Shown piece by piece: positions 17,623 to 25,668 of a DNA stretch of 64,000 nt. Source of the stretch: an uncultured Clostridia bacterium (lineage in GTDB: Bacteria > Bacillota > Clostridia > Oscillospirales > Acutalibacteraceae). Numbering within the stretch: the stretch's first letter is position 1; each line of letters starts with the position of its first letter. The notes below the pieces were generated by a model. It was not told where the DNA came from. It saw only the letters and a program-made list of their open reading frames with translations, and did no database searches. The stretch spans positions 1 through 64,000 of the forward strand of contig CANRHD010000009.1 of NCBI GenBank assembly GCA_947630285.1, in the 5' to 3' direction. The translations under genes and the position numbers were made by a program.

Positions 17623-19572
17623 ATGAACAATGTGACTATTACGGAAAATAAAATTCTCTTTAGCAGGGCAGGGGAGCTTGTAAGGCTTACCCCGTGCGGA
17701 GAAAACGCCATTCGCTTCGAGGGCTTTCCCGACGGCAGGGAATTTGACGAGAATTTCACGCTTATGCCGCAAAAGGCCGAAGCGGTCATTACGGACGGGG
17801 AATATTTTGTCACCATGACCGTGGGTTCAAATACGGTGAAGCTTGAAAGAAGCGGAAAGCTTACCTTCTATAAGGACGGCAAAACGATTATTGAAGAAAA
17901 GCCGGAGCTTACTTTCGAGGGCGGTTACCGCTTTTATGAGAACACCGCCGGCGGCCTTTGGAGCATGAGGGAGACCTTTAAGGCACAGCAGGGCGAGCAT
18001 ATTTACGGCCTCGGCCATGAGGACAGCAATATGTTTGATTTAAAGGGCTGTTCTTTTGATTTGCGCAATGTCAACGCAAAGTGTACCATACCCTATATTT
18101 ATTCTTCTCTGGGCTACGGCTTTATTTGGAACAATCCTGCGATAGGAAACGCAGAGCTTTCAAATAACAGAACGAGGTGGAGCGTCGGTGCGGCGAGGAA
18201 AATGGACTATGTTGTAATTACGGGCAACCCGAGGTCCGTTACGGCAACGCTTGCCGATTTAACGGGTCACGCTCCGGTGATGCCGCATTGGGCTACGGGC
18301 TTTTGGCAGAGCAGGTTAAGGTACGAAACGCAGGAGGAGTTGCTCGAAGTCGCAAGAAGATACAAAAAGGAAAACATACCGCTCTCGGTAATAGTATGCG
18401 ATTATTTCCATTGGACGGAGCAGGGCGATTATAAATTCGACCCCCTGTATTGGCCCGACCCCGAAAAGATGGCGCAGGAACTGCACGATATGGGAACTAA
18501 GCTGATGGTTTCGACCTGGCCCACAATAAACGGCGGCAGTGAAAACTACAATTATATGCGTGATAACAATATGCTTATAAGGACTTCGAGGGGCGCAGAC
18601 AGGGTTTTCAGCTTTTACGGCTGGCAGTCCGAAATCGATGTCACTAACCCTGCCACAAGAAAATTCGTGTTCGGCAAATTAAAGCAGAATTATCTTGACA
18701 ACGGCGTGGATTGCCTGTGGTTCGACGAGGCGGAGCCGGAAATCCACCCGGAGCATTTTGACAACCTGATAATGTATCTCGGCAGGGGAGACGAGGTTGC
18801 GATGCTCTATCCGTATTATTATTCCAAAATGGCGTATGACGGATTTAAGGAAATGGGCGTTGAAAATCCCGTAACGCTGACAAGATGCGCCTACCTCGGC
18901 AGTCAAAAATTCGGCTCGCTTGTTTGGAGCGGCGATATACCCTCCACATTTGAGAGCCTGAAAAGTCAGGTTAAGGCAGGGCTTAATATGGCCATGTGCG
19001 GCATAGTTTGGTGGAACACCGACATAGGCGGATTTTACGGCGGCGATACCGAAAAAGAGGAGTACAGGGAGCTGTTTATACGCTGGTTCCAGTACGGAGT
19101 ATTTTCCCCTGTAATGAGGGCGCACGGGCACAGGCAAAAGCACGGCGAAAGGAGCAAGCTTAAAGAGGCCTCCGGCGGCGGAAACGAAATTTGGAGCTAC
19201 GGAGAGGAAAATTTTGAAACGCTTAAAGACCTTATTCTTCTGCGTGAAAGATTGAGGCCGTACATAGAAAAGCATATGAAAACCGCCTCCGAAAAGGGCC
19301 TGCCGATAATGAGGGCCATGTTCTTTGACTACTCCGACGATGAAATCTGCTATACTCTCGGCGAGCAGTATATGTTCGGCGACGATATAATTTTCGCCCC
19401 GATAGTGAACAGGGGACAAACGGTTAAGACGGTTTACCTGCCAAAGGGCGAATGGATACTCACCAAGGATAAACGGGAGTACAAAGGCGGCTCAAGCTAT
19501 GAAGTGGAGGCCGCAATAAACGAGTTTATAGCTTTTGTTAAAAAGGGCAGTAATGTAATTGACTGTTTTTAA
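17623..19572 (+). CDS. GH31 family glycoside hydrolase (alpha-glucosidase or alpha-xylosidase type)
   Basis: A 649-residue cytoplasmic GH31 enzyme. It has the N-terminal beta-sandwich, then the barrel with the nucleophile region GVDCLWFDEAEPE (Asp near 367), the likely acid/base Asp in WSGDIPSTFES (about 437), and the conserved WWNTDIGGFYGG and RWFQYGVFSPVMRAHG. The FDEAEPE form resembles the DATEPE motif of alpha-xylosidases more than the DMNEP of alpha-glucosidases, so xyloglucan or isoprimeverose substrates are possible. No signal peptide. Its stop codon lies inside a 32-bp sequence that is repeated exactly 234 bases downstream. Confidence 0.88.
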   Translation: MNNVTITENKILFSRAGELVRLTPCGENAIRFEGFPDGREFDENFTLMPQKAEAVITDGEYFVTMTVGSNTVKLERSGKLTFYKDGKTIIEEKPELTFEGGYRFYENTAGGLWSMRETFKAQQGEHIYGLGHEDSNMFDLKGCSFDLRNVNAKCTIPYIYSSLGYGFIWNNPAIGNAELSNNRTRWSVGAARKMDYVVITGNPRSVTATLADLTGHAPVMPHWATGFWQSRLRYETQEELLEVARRYKKENIPLSVIVCDYFHWTEQGDYKFDPLYWPDPEKMAQELHDMGTKLMVSTWPTINGGSENYNYMRDNNMLIRTSRGADRVFSFYGWQSEIDVTNPATRKFVFGKLKQNYLDNGVDCLWFDEAEPEIHPEHFDNLIMYLGRGDEVAMLYPYYYSKMAYDGFKEMGVENPVTLTRCAYLGSQKFGSLVWSGDIPSTFESLKSQVKAGLNMAMCGIVWWNTDIGGFYGGDTEKEEYRELFIRWFQYGVFSPVMRAHGHRQKHGERSKLKEASGGGNEIWSYGEENFETLKDLILLRERLRPYIEKHMKTASEKGLPIMRAMFFDYSDDEICYTLGEQYMFGDDIIFAPIVNRGQTVKTVYLPKGEWILTKDKREYKGGSSYEVEAAINEFIAFVKKGSNVIDCF

Positions 19573-19828
19573 TTAAAATTAAAACTGCAAAAAGTTGAAA
19601 GTTTTTGTCCGTCTTTTTTCAAAAAGACGGTGGGGTCGAGGGGCAAAGCCCCCGTCGCAGTCCGCAGACTGCGAAATACCTGTACTTCATAAAGCGCAGG
19701 AGGGGCGCAAAACAGTTCGGTGAACTGTTTTGCGGTGGGGAACCCACGCCATGGGGTTCCCCTGTAAGCTTACTGTTTTCGTAGGTTTTATAAAGTCTGT
19801 TTTTAATTAAAATTAAAACTGCAAAAAG
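19563..19828 (+). mobile_element. Short interspersed hairpin-rich element (copy 1), bounded by a 32-bp direct repeat
   Basis: The insert 19595-19796 contains the same ordered blocks as the copies at 21.3 and 35.6 kb: GTCCGTC...GACGG hairpin, GGTGGGGTCGAGGGGCAAAG, a CAGTCCGCAGACTG hairpin, GCGCAGGAGGGGCG, AACAGTTCGGTGAACTGTT, and GGGGAACCC...GGGTTCC. It lacks the CAG...TGT terminal repeats of the other copies. Perfect 32-bp direct repeats at 19563-19594 and 19797-19828 flank it; the first contains the GH31 stop codon. No credible gene inside. Confidence 0.8.
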
Positions 19829-19865
19829 CAAAAATGCGCTCTCAAACCGAGAACGCATTTTTTAC
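19829..19865 (+). terminator. Bidirectional terminator between GH31 and argH
   Basis: AAAATGCG and CGCATTTT pair around TCTC/GAGA with one mismatch, with T-runs readable on both strands. Confidence 0.7.
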
Positions 19866-19879
19866 TGCCGTTTTAAATT

Positions 19880-21259
19880 TTATATGCTCTCAAGCTCTTT
19901 TTTAACGCTTTCTATCTGCATTAAAACGCTCTGTGCGGTAGGCCCTCCGAACGAGGTTCTTTTGCCGAGACAGTTTTCAAGGCTTACCGCATCATATATG
20001 TCATTGTCAATTATCTGCGAAAACTCCCTGTATTTTTCAATAGGCAGGTTTTCAAGCACAAGCCCGTTTTCTATGCAGTATGCCACAGCCCTGCCCGAAA
20101 TTTTGTAGGCGTCACGGAAAGGCAAGCCCTTGCCCACAAGGTAATCCGCCATATCCGTAGCGTTTATAAAGCCCTTTTGGGCGGCCTTTTTCATATTTTC
20201 GGTAAGAGCCGTGAGCGTGCTTATCTCGCCGTTTGTTATGTTAAGACAGGCCTTAACCGTGTCAACTGCGTCAAACACGGCCTCCTTATCCTCCTGCATA
20301 TCCTTGTTGTATGCCAGGGGAAGCCCCTTAAGCGTTGTAAGGAAAGCCAGCAAATCGCCGTAAACCCTGCCCGTCTTGCCCCGAACAAGCTCCGCCATAT
20401 CGGGGTTTTTCTTCTGCGGCATAATGGACGAACCCGTTGTAAAATCGTCGGAAAGCTCTATAAATTTAAACTCCCAGCTTGACCAGAGTATTATCTCCTC
20501 CGAAAGTCTTGAAAGGTGCGCCATAATAAGCGATATTGCGCTTAAAAGCTCAACGCAGAAATCTCTGTCGGAAACGCCGTCAAGCGAATTTATGCAAACG
20601 CTGTCAAACCCAAGGCGGTCCGCCTCAAATTTGCGGTCGGTGTCGTAGGTGGTGCCTGCCAAAGCGCAGGAGCCTATCGGAGAAACGGCCGTTCTCTTTT
20701 TTACGCCCTTAATCCTGTCAAGGTCACGGCAAAGCATAACGGCATATGCCATAAGATGATGGCCGAATGTTATGGGCTGAGCCCTTTGAAGGTGGGTGTA
20801 GCCCGGCATAATTGCGTCCTTGTATTCCTCCGCCCGTGCGCAGAGCGTAAGCGTAAGCTCTTTTAAAAGGGCGCTTATTTCATCGCACTCTTCAAGCAGG
20901 TACATTCTTGTGTCGAGCGCCACCTGATCGTTTCTGCTCCTTGCGGTGTGAAGCTTCTTGCCCACGGCGCCGAGCCTTTTTGTAAGCTCCGCCTCAACGA
21001 ACATATGAATATCCTCGGCGGTTTCGTCTATGGGAAGCCTGCCGGAGTCTATGTCGGCAAGTATTTCAGAAAGGCCGTTTATTATAGCCTCGCTTTCGCT
21101 CTGCTCAATAATGCCCTTATGTGCAAGCATAGCGGCGTGCGCCATGCTTCCCGTTATATCCTGCTTATACATTCTTTTGTCAAAACGGATCGATGAATTG
21201 AAATCGTCTGCCGCCTTGTTGGTGGTACCGTCTGTTCTGCCCGCCCACATTTTAGCCAT
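19880..21259 (-). CDS. argH: Argininosuccinate lyase
   Basis: A 459-residue ArgH: it splits argininosuccinate into arginine and fumarate. The fumarase/lyase superfamily signature GSSIMPQKKNPD is clear, as are HMFVEAELTKRLG, HTARSRNDQVALD and MPGYTHLQRAQP. The ATG at 21259 has AAAGG about ten bases upstream, while an alternative GTG three codons earlier sits too close. It is the second gene after argG, but the 345-base gap contains a mobile repeat element carrying hairpins that may reduce readthrough. Confidence 0.95.
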   Translation of the reverse strand: MAKMWAGRTDGTTNKAADDFNSSIRFDKRMYKQDITGSMAHAAMLAHKGIIEQSESEAIINGLSEILADIDSGRLPIDETAEDIHMFVEAELTKRLGAVGKKLHTARSRNDQVALDTRMYLLEECDEISALLKELTLTLCARAEEYKDAIMPGYTHLQRAQPITFGHHLMAYAVMLCRDLDRIKGVKKRTAVSPIGSCALAGTTYDTDRKFEADRLGFDSVCINSLDGVSDRDFCVELLSAISLIMAHLSRLSEEIILWSSWEFKFIELSDDFTTGSSIMPQKKNPDMAELVRGKTGRVYGDLLAFLTTLKGLPLAYNKDMQEDKEAVFDAVDTVKACLNITNGEISTLTALTENMKKAAQKGFINATDMADYLVGKGLPFRDAYKISGRAVAYCIENGLVLENLPIEKYREFSQIIDNDIYDAVSLENCLGKRTSFGGPTAQSVLMQIESVKKELESI

Positions 21260-21283
21260 TTTTCTCACTGCCTTTATAAAAAT

Positions 21284-21582
21284 ACGGGGGAAAGCTTCCC
21301 CCGTCAGCCTGTCGATAAACTGTTTTGCAATAGCAAAATATTCAAAAGTTTTCGTCCGCCTTTTTCAAAAGGCGGTGGGGTCGAGGGGCAAAGCCCCCGG
21401 CGCAGTCCGCAGACTGCGAAATTTTTGCCCATAAAGAGCGCAGGAGGGGCGAAAAACAGTCCGGTGGACTGTTTTTCGGTGGGGAACCCTCGCCGGGGGT
21501 TCCCATAATCTTACTCCTTTTGTGCTATTGCCAAGTGACAAATGCTTTTTCTACACTCTGACGGGGGGAAAGCTTCCCCCGT
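21284..21582 (+). mobile_element. Non-autonomous terminal-inverted-repeat element (copy 2) between duplicated GC hairpins
   Basis: The element proper is 21305-21560 (256 bp). It starts CAGCCTGTCGATAAAC and its reverse complement starts CAGAGTGTAGAAAAAG, giving imperfect terminal inverted repeats. The flanks are ACGGGGGAAAGCTTCCCCCGT (21284-21304, shown here in 20-base context as a perfect palindrome) and the same with one extra G (21561-21582). The interior is about 80-90 percent alike to copy 3 by eye. It lies between argG and argH and encodes no plausible protein. Confidence 0.85.
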
Positions 21583-21604
21583 TTATTGTGTTTCTTATAT
21601 TATA

Positions 21605-22831
21605 TTATTTCTTCGTCTTTGCGTCAAGCTTAGCTTTAACCTTAATCGGCAGGCCGTAAAGATTGATAAAGCCGGCGGACTCTTTCTGGTCATAGACCTC
21701 GTCCTCGTCAAATGTTGCAATTTCGGGGTCGTAGAGCGAATACGGCGAGGTTACGCCTGCGTTAATCATATTGCCCTTGTAAAGCTTCAATTTGACATCG
21801 CCCGTAACGGTTTCCTGCGTCGTCTTTACAAAAGCGAGTATCGCCTTTGTAAGGGGAGTGTACCACTGGGCGTTATACACAAGCTCGCCGAGCTTCTGCG
21901 CTACGAGCGCCTTATAGTGCATGGTTTCCTTGTCAAGACAGATGGTTTCAAGCGTTTCGTGCGCCCTGTAGAGAATTGCGCCGCCGGGGGTTTCATAAAC
22001 GCCCCTGCTCTTCATACCTACAAGTCTGTTTTCAACAATGTCAAGCAGTCCTATGCCGTTTTCGCCACCAAGCTTATTGAGCGTTTCAACAAGCTCGACC
22101 GCACCCATTTCTTTGCCGTTTACCGCCGTGGGAACGCCCTTTTCAAAGTGAACGGTAACATATGTGGGCTTGTCGGGGGCGGCTTCGGGAGAAACGCCCA
22201 TTTCAAGGAAGCCCGGCTTGTTGTACTGCGGTTCGTTTGCCGGATCCTCAAGGTCAAGCCCCTCGTGTGAGAGGTGCCAGATATTTTTATCCTTTGAATA
22301 ATTTGTCTCCCTGTTAATTCTAAGCGGAACATTGTGCGCCTGGGCGTAGTCTATTTCCTCGTCACGGGATTTGATATTCCACTCACGCCAGGGGGCTATA
22401 ATGGGCATATCGGGTGCGAACGCTTTAATCGCAAGCTCAAACCTTACCTGGTCGTTGCCCTTGCCGGTACAGCCGTGGCAAATTGCGTCTGCGCCCTCGG
22501 CAATAGCTATTTCGGCAAGCCTTTTGGCGATAAACGGGCGTGCAAAAGCCGTGCCCAAAAGATAATCCTCATATTTTGCGCCTGCCTGAACGCAGGGGAA
22601 CACGCACTGTGTAAGCATTTCTTCCGTAAGGTCCTCAACATAAAGCTTTGAAGCACCTGTTTTGAGAGCCTTTTCCTCAAGCCCGTCAAGCTCGTCTGCC
22701 TGACCGACATTTCCCGAAACCGCTATAACCTCGCAGTTGTTGTAATTTTCTTTAAGCCACGGTATGATAATCGAGGTATCAAGACCGCCCGAATATGCCA
22801 AAACAACCTTCTTAATATTTTCTTTATTCAT
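21605..22831 (-). CDS. argG: Argininosuccinate synthase
   Basis: A 408-residue ArgG that condenses citrulline and aspartate using ATP. The N-terminus has the PP-loop [11 protein letters not shown], followed by family segments such as [17 protein letters not shown] and [24 protein letters not shown] sits a few bases before the ATG. It heads the argG-argH unit behind a strong promoter and an ARG-box-like operator. Length is standard. Confidence 0.96.
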   Translation of the reverse strand: MNKENIKKVVLAYSGGLDTSIIIPWLKENYNNCEVIAVSGNVGQADELDGLEEKALKTGASKLYVEDLTEEMLTQCVFPCVQAGAKYEDYLLGTAFARPFIAKRLAEIAIAEGADAICHGCTGKGNDQVRFELAIKAFAPDMPIIAPWREWNIKSRDEEIDYAQAHNVPLRINRETNYSKDKNIWHLSHEGLDLEDPANEPQYNKPGFLEMGVSPEAAPDKPTYVTVHFEKGVPTAVNGKEMGAVELVETLNKLGGENGIGLLDIVENRLVGMKSRGVYETPGGAILYRAHETLETICLDKETMHYKALVAQKLGELVYNAQWYTPLTKAILAFVKTTQETVTGDVKLKLYKGNMINAGVTSPYSLYDPEIATFDEDEVYDQKESAGFINLYGLPIKVKAKLDAKTKK

Positions 22832-22864
22832 TACTGACTCCTCCGAATTTTGTATGTTGCAGAT

Positions 22865-22936
22865 ATTATATTACAGCTTTTGCATAAAATCAAGATATTT
22901 TTGTATATTTATTCAAATAATTTGCATATTTAGCTA
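22865..22936 (-). promoter_or_regulatory. argG promoter with ArgR/AhrC-type operator
   Basis: On the minus strand TTGATT (22888-22893) and TATAAT (22865-22870) have a 17-base spacer. Just upstream, TGAATAAATATACA (22902-22915) fits the ARG-box consensus TGNATWWWWATNCA at every position, and a degenerate second box TAGCTAAATATGCA follows (22923-22936). Arginine-dependent repression is inferred. Confidence 0.65.
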
Positions 22937-23008
22937 TTTTAACAGTATGCTCGGCTAAAAACGCTTTTATTTATACATTTTTACAAAACAATAAACTGCG
23001 GTACGGAA

Positions 23009-23041
23009 TAAAAAAACAGCACACACAAGTGCATGCTGTTA
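23009..23041 (-). terminator. Terminator of the rpsF-ssb-rpsR operon
   Basis: Read on the minus strand, AACAGCA and TGCTGTT pair around a short loop and are followed by a run of seven T. Confidence 0.7.
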
Positions 23042-23057
23042 ATTTAACCGAGATTGA

Positions 23058-23306
23058 TTAATCAGATGTGTAGGGAAGAAGAGCGATGGCACGGGCTCTT
23101 TTGATAGCCGTTGTAAGCTCTCTCTGATGATAAGCGCAAGTTCCTGTAACCCTTCTCGGAAGAATTTTTGCTCTTTCCGAAGTGAAGCGGCGGAGCTTTG
23201 CAGCATCTTTATAATCTATCTTGTCAATTTTTTCAACGCAGAACGCACAAACCTTTTTGCGTTTTCTGTTCATGGGACGGGAGCCCTGAGCTTTTTCGTT
23301 AGCCAT
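23058..23306 (-). CDS. rpsR: 30S ribosomal protein bS18
   Basis: An 82-residue bS18 of the small subunit platform, which binds together with bS6. It has the basic N-terminus, [26 protein letters not shown] and [16 protein letters not shown]. The CxxC...CxxH set is the zinc-binding form of S18. It is the last gene of the conserved rpsF-ssb-rpsR operon, 36 bases after ssb. Confidence 0.97.
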   Translation of the reverse strand: MANEKAQGSRPMNRKRKKVCAFCVEKIDKIDYKDAAKLRRFTSERAKILPRRVTGTCAYHQRELTTAIKRARAIALLPYTSD

Positions 23307-23342
23307 TTTATAATCCTCCTGTTAAATTCAAATTTACGATAA

Positions 23343-23816
23343 TCAGAACGGAAGTCCGTCGTCATCGTCGGCCGCCGAGCCGAAGCCGAAATCATCATCG
23401 GTCGAAACGGTGTTGAAACTGCTTGTGTCCTGACTCTGATAAGACGGCGTATTCTGAACCGGAGCCTCAAAGCGTGTGCCCTGAGCAGAGTCGGAAGACT
23501 TTGAGCCGCAGAAAGAAACATTATCCGCAACAATTTCAACGGCGGTTCTTTTTGCACCCGTTCTGTCCTCATAGGAACGGGTCTGGATTGAGCCTTGAAC
23601 GGCAATCATTGAACCCTTGCGGAAATATCTTGTAACAAAATCGGCGGTCTGACGCCACGCAACAACATTGATGAAGTCGGCCTGCCTTTCCTCGCCGGGC
23701 TTGACATAATTCCTGTCAACCGCAACGCAGAATGATGTTACCGAAATTCCGCCGGTGGTAGTTCTGAGTTCGGGGTCTGCAACAAGTCTGCCCATTATAA
23801 CTGCACAGTTAATCAT
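23343..23816 (-). CDS. ssb: Single-stranded DNA-binding protein
   Basis: A 157-residue SSB. The OB fold occupies residues 1-105 (NCAVIMGRLVADPELR, FINVVAWRQTADFVTRYFRKG). A Gln/Ser-rich linker leads to the acidic tip DDDDGLPF that recruits replication and repair partners. Its place between rpsF and rpsR is the standard Firmicutes arrangement. Confidence 0.97.
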   Translation of the reverse strand: MINCAVIMGRLVADPELRTTTGGISVTSFCVAVDRNYVKPGEERQADFINVVAWRQTADFVTRYFRKGSMIAVQGSIQTRSYEDRTGAKRTAVEIVADNVSFCGSKSSDSAQGTRFEAPVQNTPSYQSQDTSSFNTVSTDDDFGFGSAADDDDGLPF

Positions 23817-23831
23817 TTACAGCACCTCCGA

Positions 23832-24113
23832 TTACTTCTTTACTACGATAGAACGAAGAACGCCTTCGGTTATGTTTGCGATACGCTCAAGTTCTGCCGG
23901 GAATGTAGGTTCGCACTCGAAATTATAGAGAACATAATAGCCCTCCGCCTCGTCGTCGATAAGGTAAGCAAGCTTTTTCTTACCCCACTCGTCAACGCTT
24001 TCTACAGTGCCGTTTTTCTCAATCAAAGCCTTGAATTTTTCAACAAGAGCCTTTACGTCGTCCTCGGATTTACCGTTAATCGAGAAGACAAAGATTGATT
24101 CATACTTTAACAT
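23832..24113 (-). CDS. rpsF: 30S ribosomal protein bS6
   Basis: A 93-residue bS6 (LKYESIFVFSINGK; VDEWGKKKLAYLID; EGYYVLYNFECEP), partner of bS18. First gene of the operon, with GGAGGTGC before the ATG. A CCCTCAAA...TTTGAGGG hairpin in the leader may take part in S6:S18 feedback, but I do not see a clear match to the known S6:S18 RNA motif. Confidence 0.97.
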   Translation of the reverse strand: MLKYESIFVFSINGKSEDDVKALVEKFKALIEKNGTVESVDEWGKKKLAYLIDDEAEGYYVLYNFECEPTFPAELERIANITEGVLRSIVVKK

Positions 24114-24199
24114 TACTTTTGCACCTCCTTATGGACTTTGCCCTCAAACCTTATTTGAGGGAAGGAGCTGAAAACAAAAAACTTTTTCAGCGAGTTATA

Positions 24200-24228
24200 A
24201 TTATATCAGCACATTTGAAATAAGTCAA
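24200..24228 (-). promoter_or_regulatory. Promoter of rpsF-ssb-rpsR
   Basis: On the minus strand TTGACT (24223-24228) and TATAAT (24200-24205) are 17 bases apart. Confidence 0.75.
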
Positions 24229-24328
24229 GAATATTTTTCTGAATTGATAAAATCAAAAAGTCGGGTTCGGTTTTGGAATATAAAAGGGTGATTTTCATAT
24301 ATTAATATAAATGGAAAGGGGTGTATTT

Positions 24329-24796
24329 ATGAAAATTAAAATTAATCTTAAACCTCTGCTTTTGTTCGTCCTCGGCGCTCTGCTTGTGGGTGTGCTGAGC
24401 TCGTGGGCAGGGGGAACGATGACGGGCTTTGACAATATCAATACTCCGTCGTTTGTACCGCCGGCTTCGGTTTTCCCGATAGTATGGACGGTGCTGTTTA
24501 TACTTATGGGCATTTCGGCCTATATTGTGTTCGAGGCGAAAGACCCTTTGAGTAAAAACGCATTGATATACTATTATATACAGCTTGCGGTAAACTTCCT
24601 TTGGCCGGTGCTGTTTTTCAGACTGCACGCCTTTTTGGCGGCGTTTTTGTGGCTGTTGTTGCTTTTGGTACTCGTAATCATAATGGATATTAAGTTCTTT
24701 AAAATAAATAAGCTTTCCGCCTATCTGCAAATTCCCTATATTTTGTGGCTTTTGTTTGCAGGCGTTTTGAATTTCTCGGTCTATCTTATAAACTGA
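24329..24796 (+). CDS. tspO: TspO/MBR family membrane protein
   Basis: A 155-residue, five-helix membrane protein of the translocator/benzodiazepine-receptor family, which binds tetrapyrroles and related ligands. Family features are the N-terminal helix, WAGGTMTGFDNINTPSFVPP, PIVWTVLFILMGISAYIV, IQLAVNFLWPVLFF and the C-terminal LWLLFAGVLNFSVYLIN. I chose the ATG at 24329 because AAGGGGTG is five to six bases upstream. Function here (stress or porphyrin handling) is not evident from neighbours. Confidence 0.9.
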   Translation: MKIKINLKPLLLFVLGALLVGVLSSWAGGTMTGFDNINTPSFVPPASVFPIVWTVLFILMGISAYIVFEAKDPLSKNALIYYYIQLAVNFLWPVLFFRLHAFLAAFLWLLLLLVLVIIMDIKFFKINKLSAYLQIPYILWLLFAGVLNFSVYLIN

Positions 24797-24827
24797 CTGA
24801 AAATAAAGGGCAGGGATTGTTTTTGCA

Positions 24828-25157
24828 TTAAATATAAAATATGCGAATTTCCCTGCCTGTTTTATTGCACCTGTCTATTACATATTTTGTGCCGTGGGAG
24901 CCTCCGTCCCAAAAGGCGTAGACAATATCCGCATAGTCTATAATTTTATTGTTCCTCTTTAACGGCGCAGACCTGCCGTATTTACTGTATTCGGGCAGAA
25001 ATTCCGTAAATTTAATGCCGTTCATGGCGGCAAAATCCCTGGCGCATTTGTCAACGCCGTTTGCGCCGCCGGAAACTATTTCGTCAACATTGTCGGGTAA
25101 AAAGTCGCCCAAATTTTTAATGCAAATATCTCTTGAACCTATGACAGCAACTTTCAT
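24828..25157 (-). CDS. Small SLOG-superfamily protein
   Basis: A 109-residue Rossmann-like protein starting KVAVIGSRDI and carrying the nucleotide-binding motif VSGGANGVDKCARDFA, then DYADIVYAFWDGGSHGTKYVI. This is the pattern of stand-alone SLOG/DprA-like proteins (the DUF2493-type group), thought to sense nucleotide-derived ligands. Specific function unknown. It converges on tspO, and its 3' end overlaps an inverted repeat (AGGGCAGGGA with TCCCTGCCT) that can terminate both genes. Confidence 0.8.
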   Translation of the reverse strand: MKVAVIGSRDICIKNLGDFLPDNVDEIVSGGANGVDKCARDFAAMNGIKFTEFLPEYSKYGRSAPLKRNNKIIDYADIVYAFWDGGSHGTKYVIDRCNKTGREIRIFYI

Positions 25158-25265
25158 ATTCTCTCCTTTAGATACAAATTAGATATATTTTATGTTTATT
25201 AGTTTAATTGTAACACAATTTGAACATAAAATAAATCCATAATAAAACTAAAGGGGAGTAAAATT

Positions 25266-25442
25266 ATGGCTATTAAGAGTTTGTCAATTCGCATTGAGCA
25301 GGAAATGCTGGATAAGCTTCATATCGTGGCGGATTATGAGGGGCGCTCGGCAAACAGTCAGATTTTAATTTTAATCCGTGACTGCATAAAGGAGTACGAA
25401 AAGGAAAACGGAGAGATAATTTTGTCGAAAGGCAAAGGGTAA
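25266..25442 (+). CDS. Ribbon-helix-helix (Arc-like) small DNA-binding protein
   Basis: A 58-residue frame with AAGGGGAG before its ATG. The sequence IKSLSIRIEQEMLDKLHIVA then YEGRSANSQILILIRDCIKE is a compact ribbon-helix-helix fold: a beta strand of alternating residues, two helices, and NSQI at the turn. Such proteins are repressors or antitoxins. No toxin-like partner follows. It lies between the SLOG gene and the G-tract promoter of the LRR-dockerin gene; whether it regulates either is not visible. Confidence 0.8.
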   Translation: MAIKSLSIRIEQEMLDKLHIVADYEGRSANSQILILIRDCIKEYEKENGEIILSKGKG

Positions 25443-25500
25443 CGGAAATTCGGGACGGGAAACCGCAAGAACCAAAACAGCAAAATATATCATTTAACTT

Positions 25501-25534
25501 CGCCGTGTTTAAGCTGAATGCGGCGTTGTTTTTT
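25501..25534 (+). terminator. Terminator after the ribbon-helix-helix gene
   Basis: CGCCG and CGGCG pair around a 15-base loop, followed by TTGTTTTTT. It insulates the downstream G-tract promoter. Confidence 0.6.
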
Positions 25535-25550
25535 GCCTTAAAATAAAAGC

Positions 25551-25579
25551 TTGACAAAATGCGGGGGGGGGGGTAGAAT
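25551..25579 (+). promoter_or_regulatory. Promoter with an 11-G homopolymer in the spacer
   Basis: A consensus -35 TTGACA (25551-25556) and a near-consensus -10 TAGAAT (25574-25579) are separated by exactly 17 bases: six mixed bases followed by 11 consecutive G (25563-25573). Slippage in the tract would change spacer length and promoter strength, as in known phase-variable bacterial promoters. It is about 90 bases upstream of the LRR-dockerin gene. Confidence 0.75.
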
Positions 25580-25668
25580 ATTATTGTTATTTTTGTAATA
25601 TGAGGTAAAAAGAATAATGATTACCTTAGTTGCAGGAAAATAAACAAATAACAGAAAGCAGGTAGGAA

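Noticed and set aside
19619-19858. Minus-strand frame with a GSPPQNS...RRGLCPSTPP-type translation, repeated at 35.6-35.9 kb
   Set aside because: The frame lies within the noncoding interspersed element; its conservation reflects the DNA repeat, not a protein.
24114-24199. S6:S18 feedback RNA motif in the rpsF leader
   Set aside because: A simple hairpin is present but I could not identify the conserved loop of the known motif.
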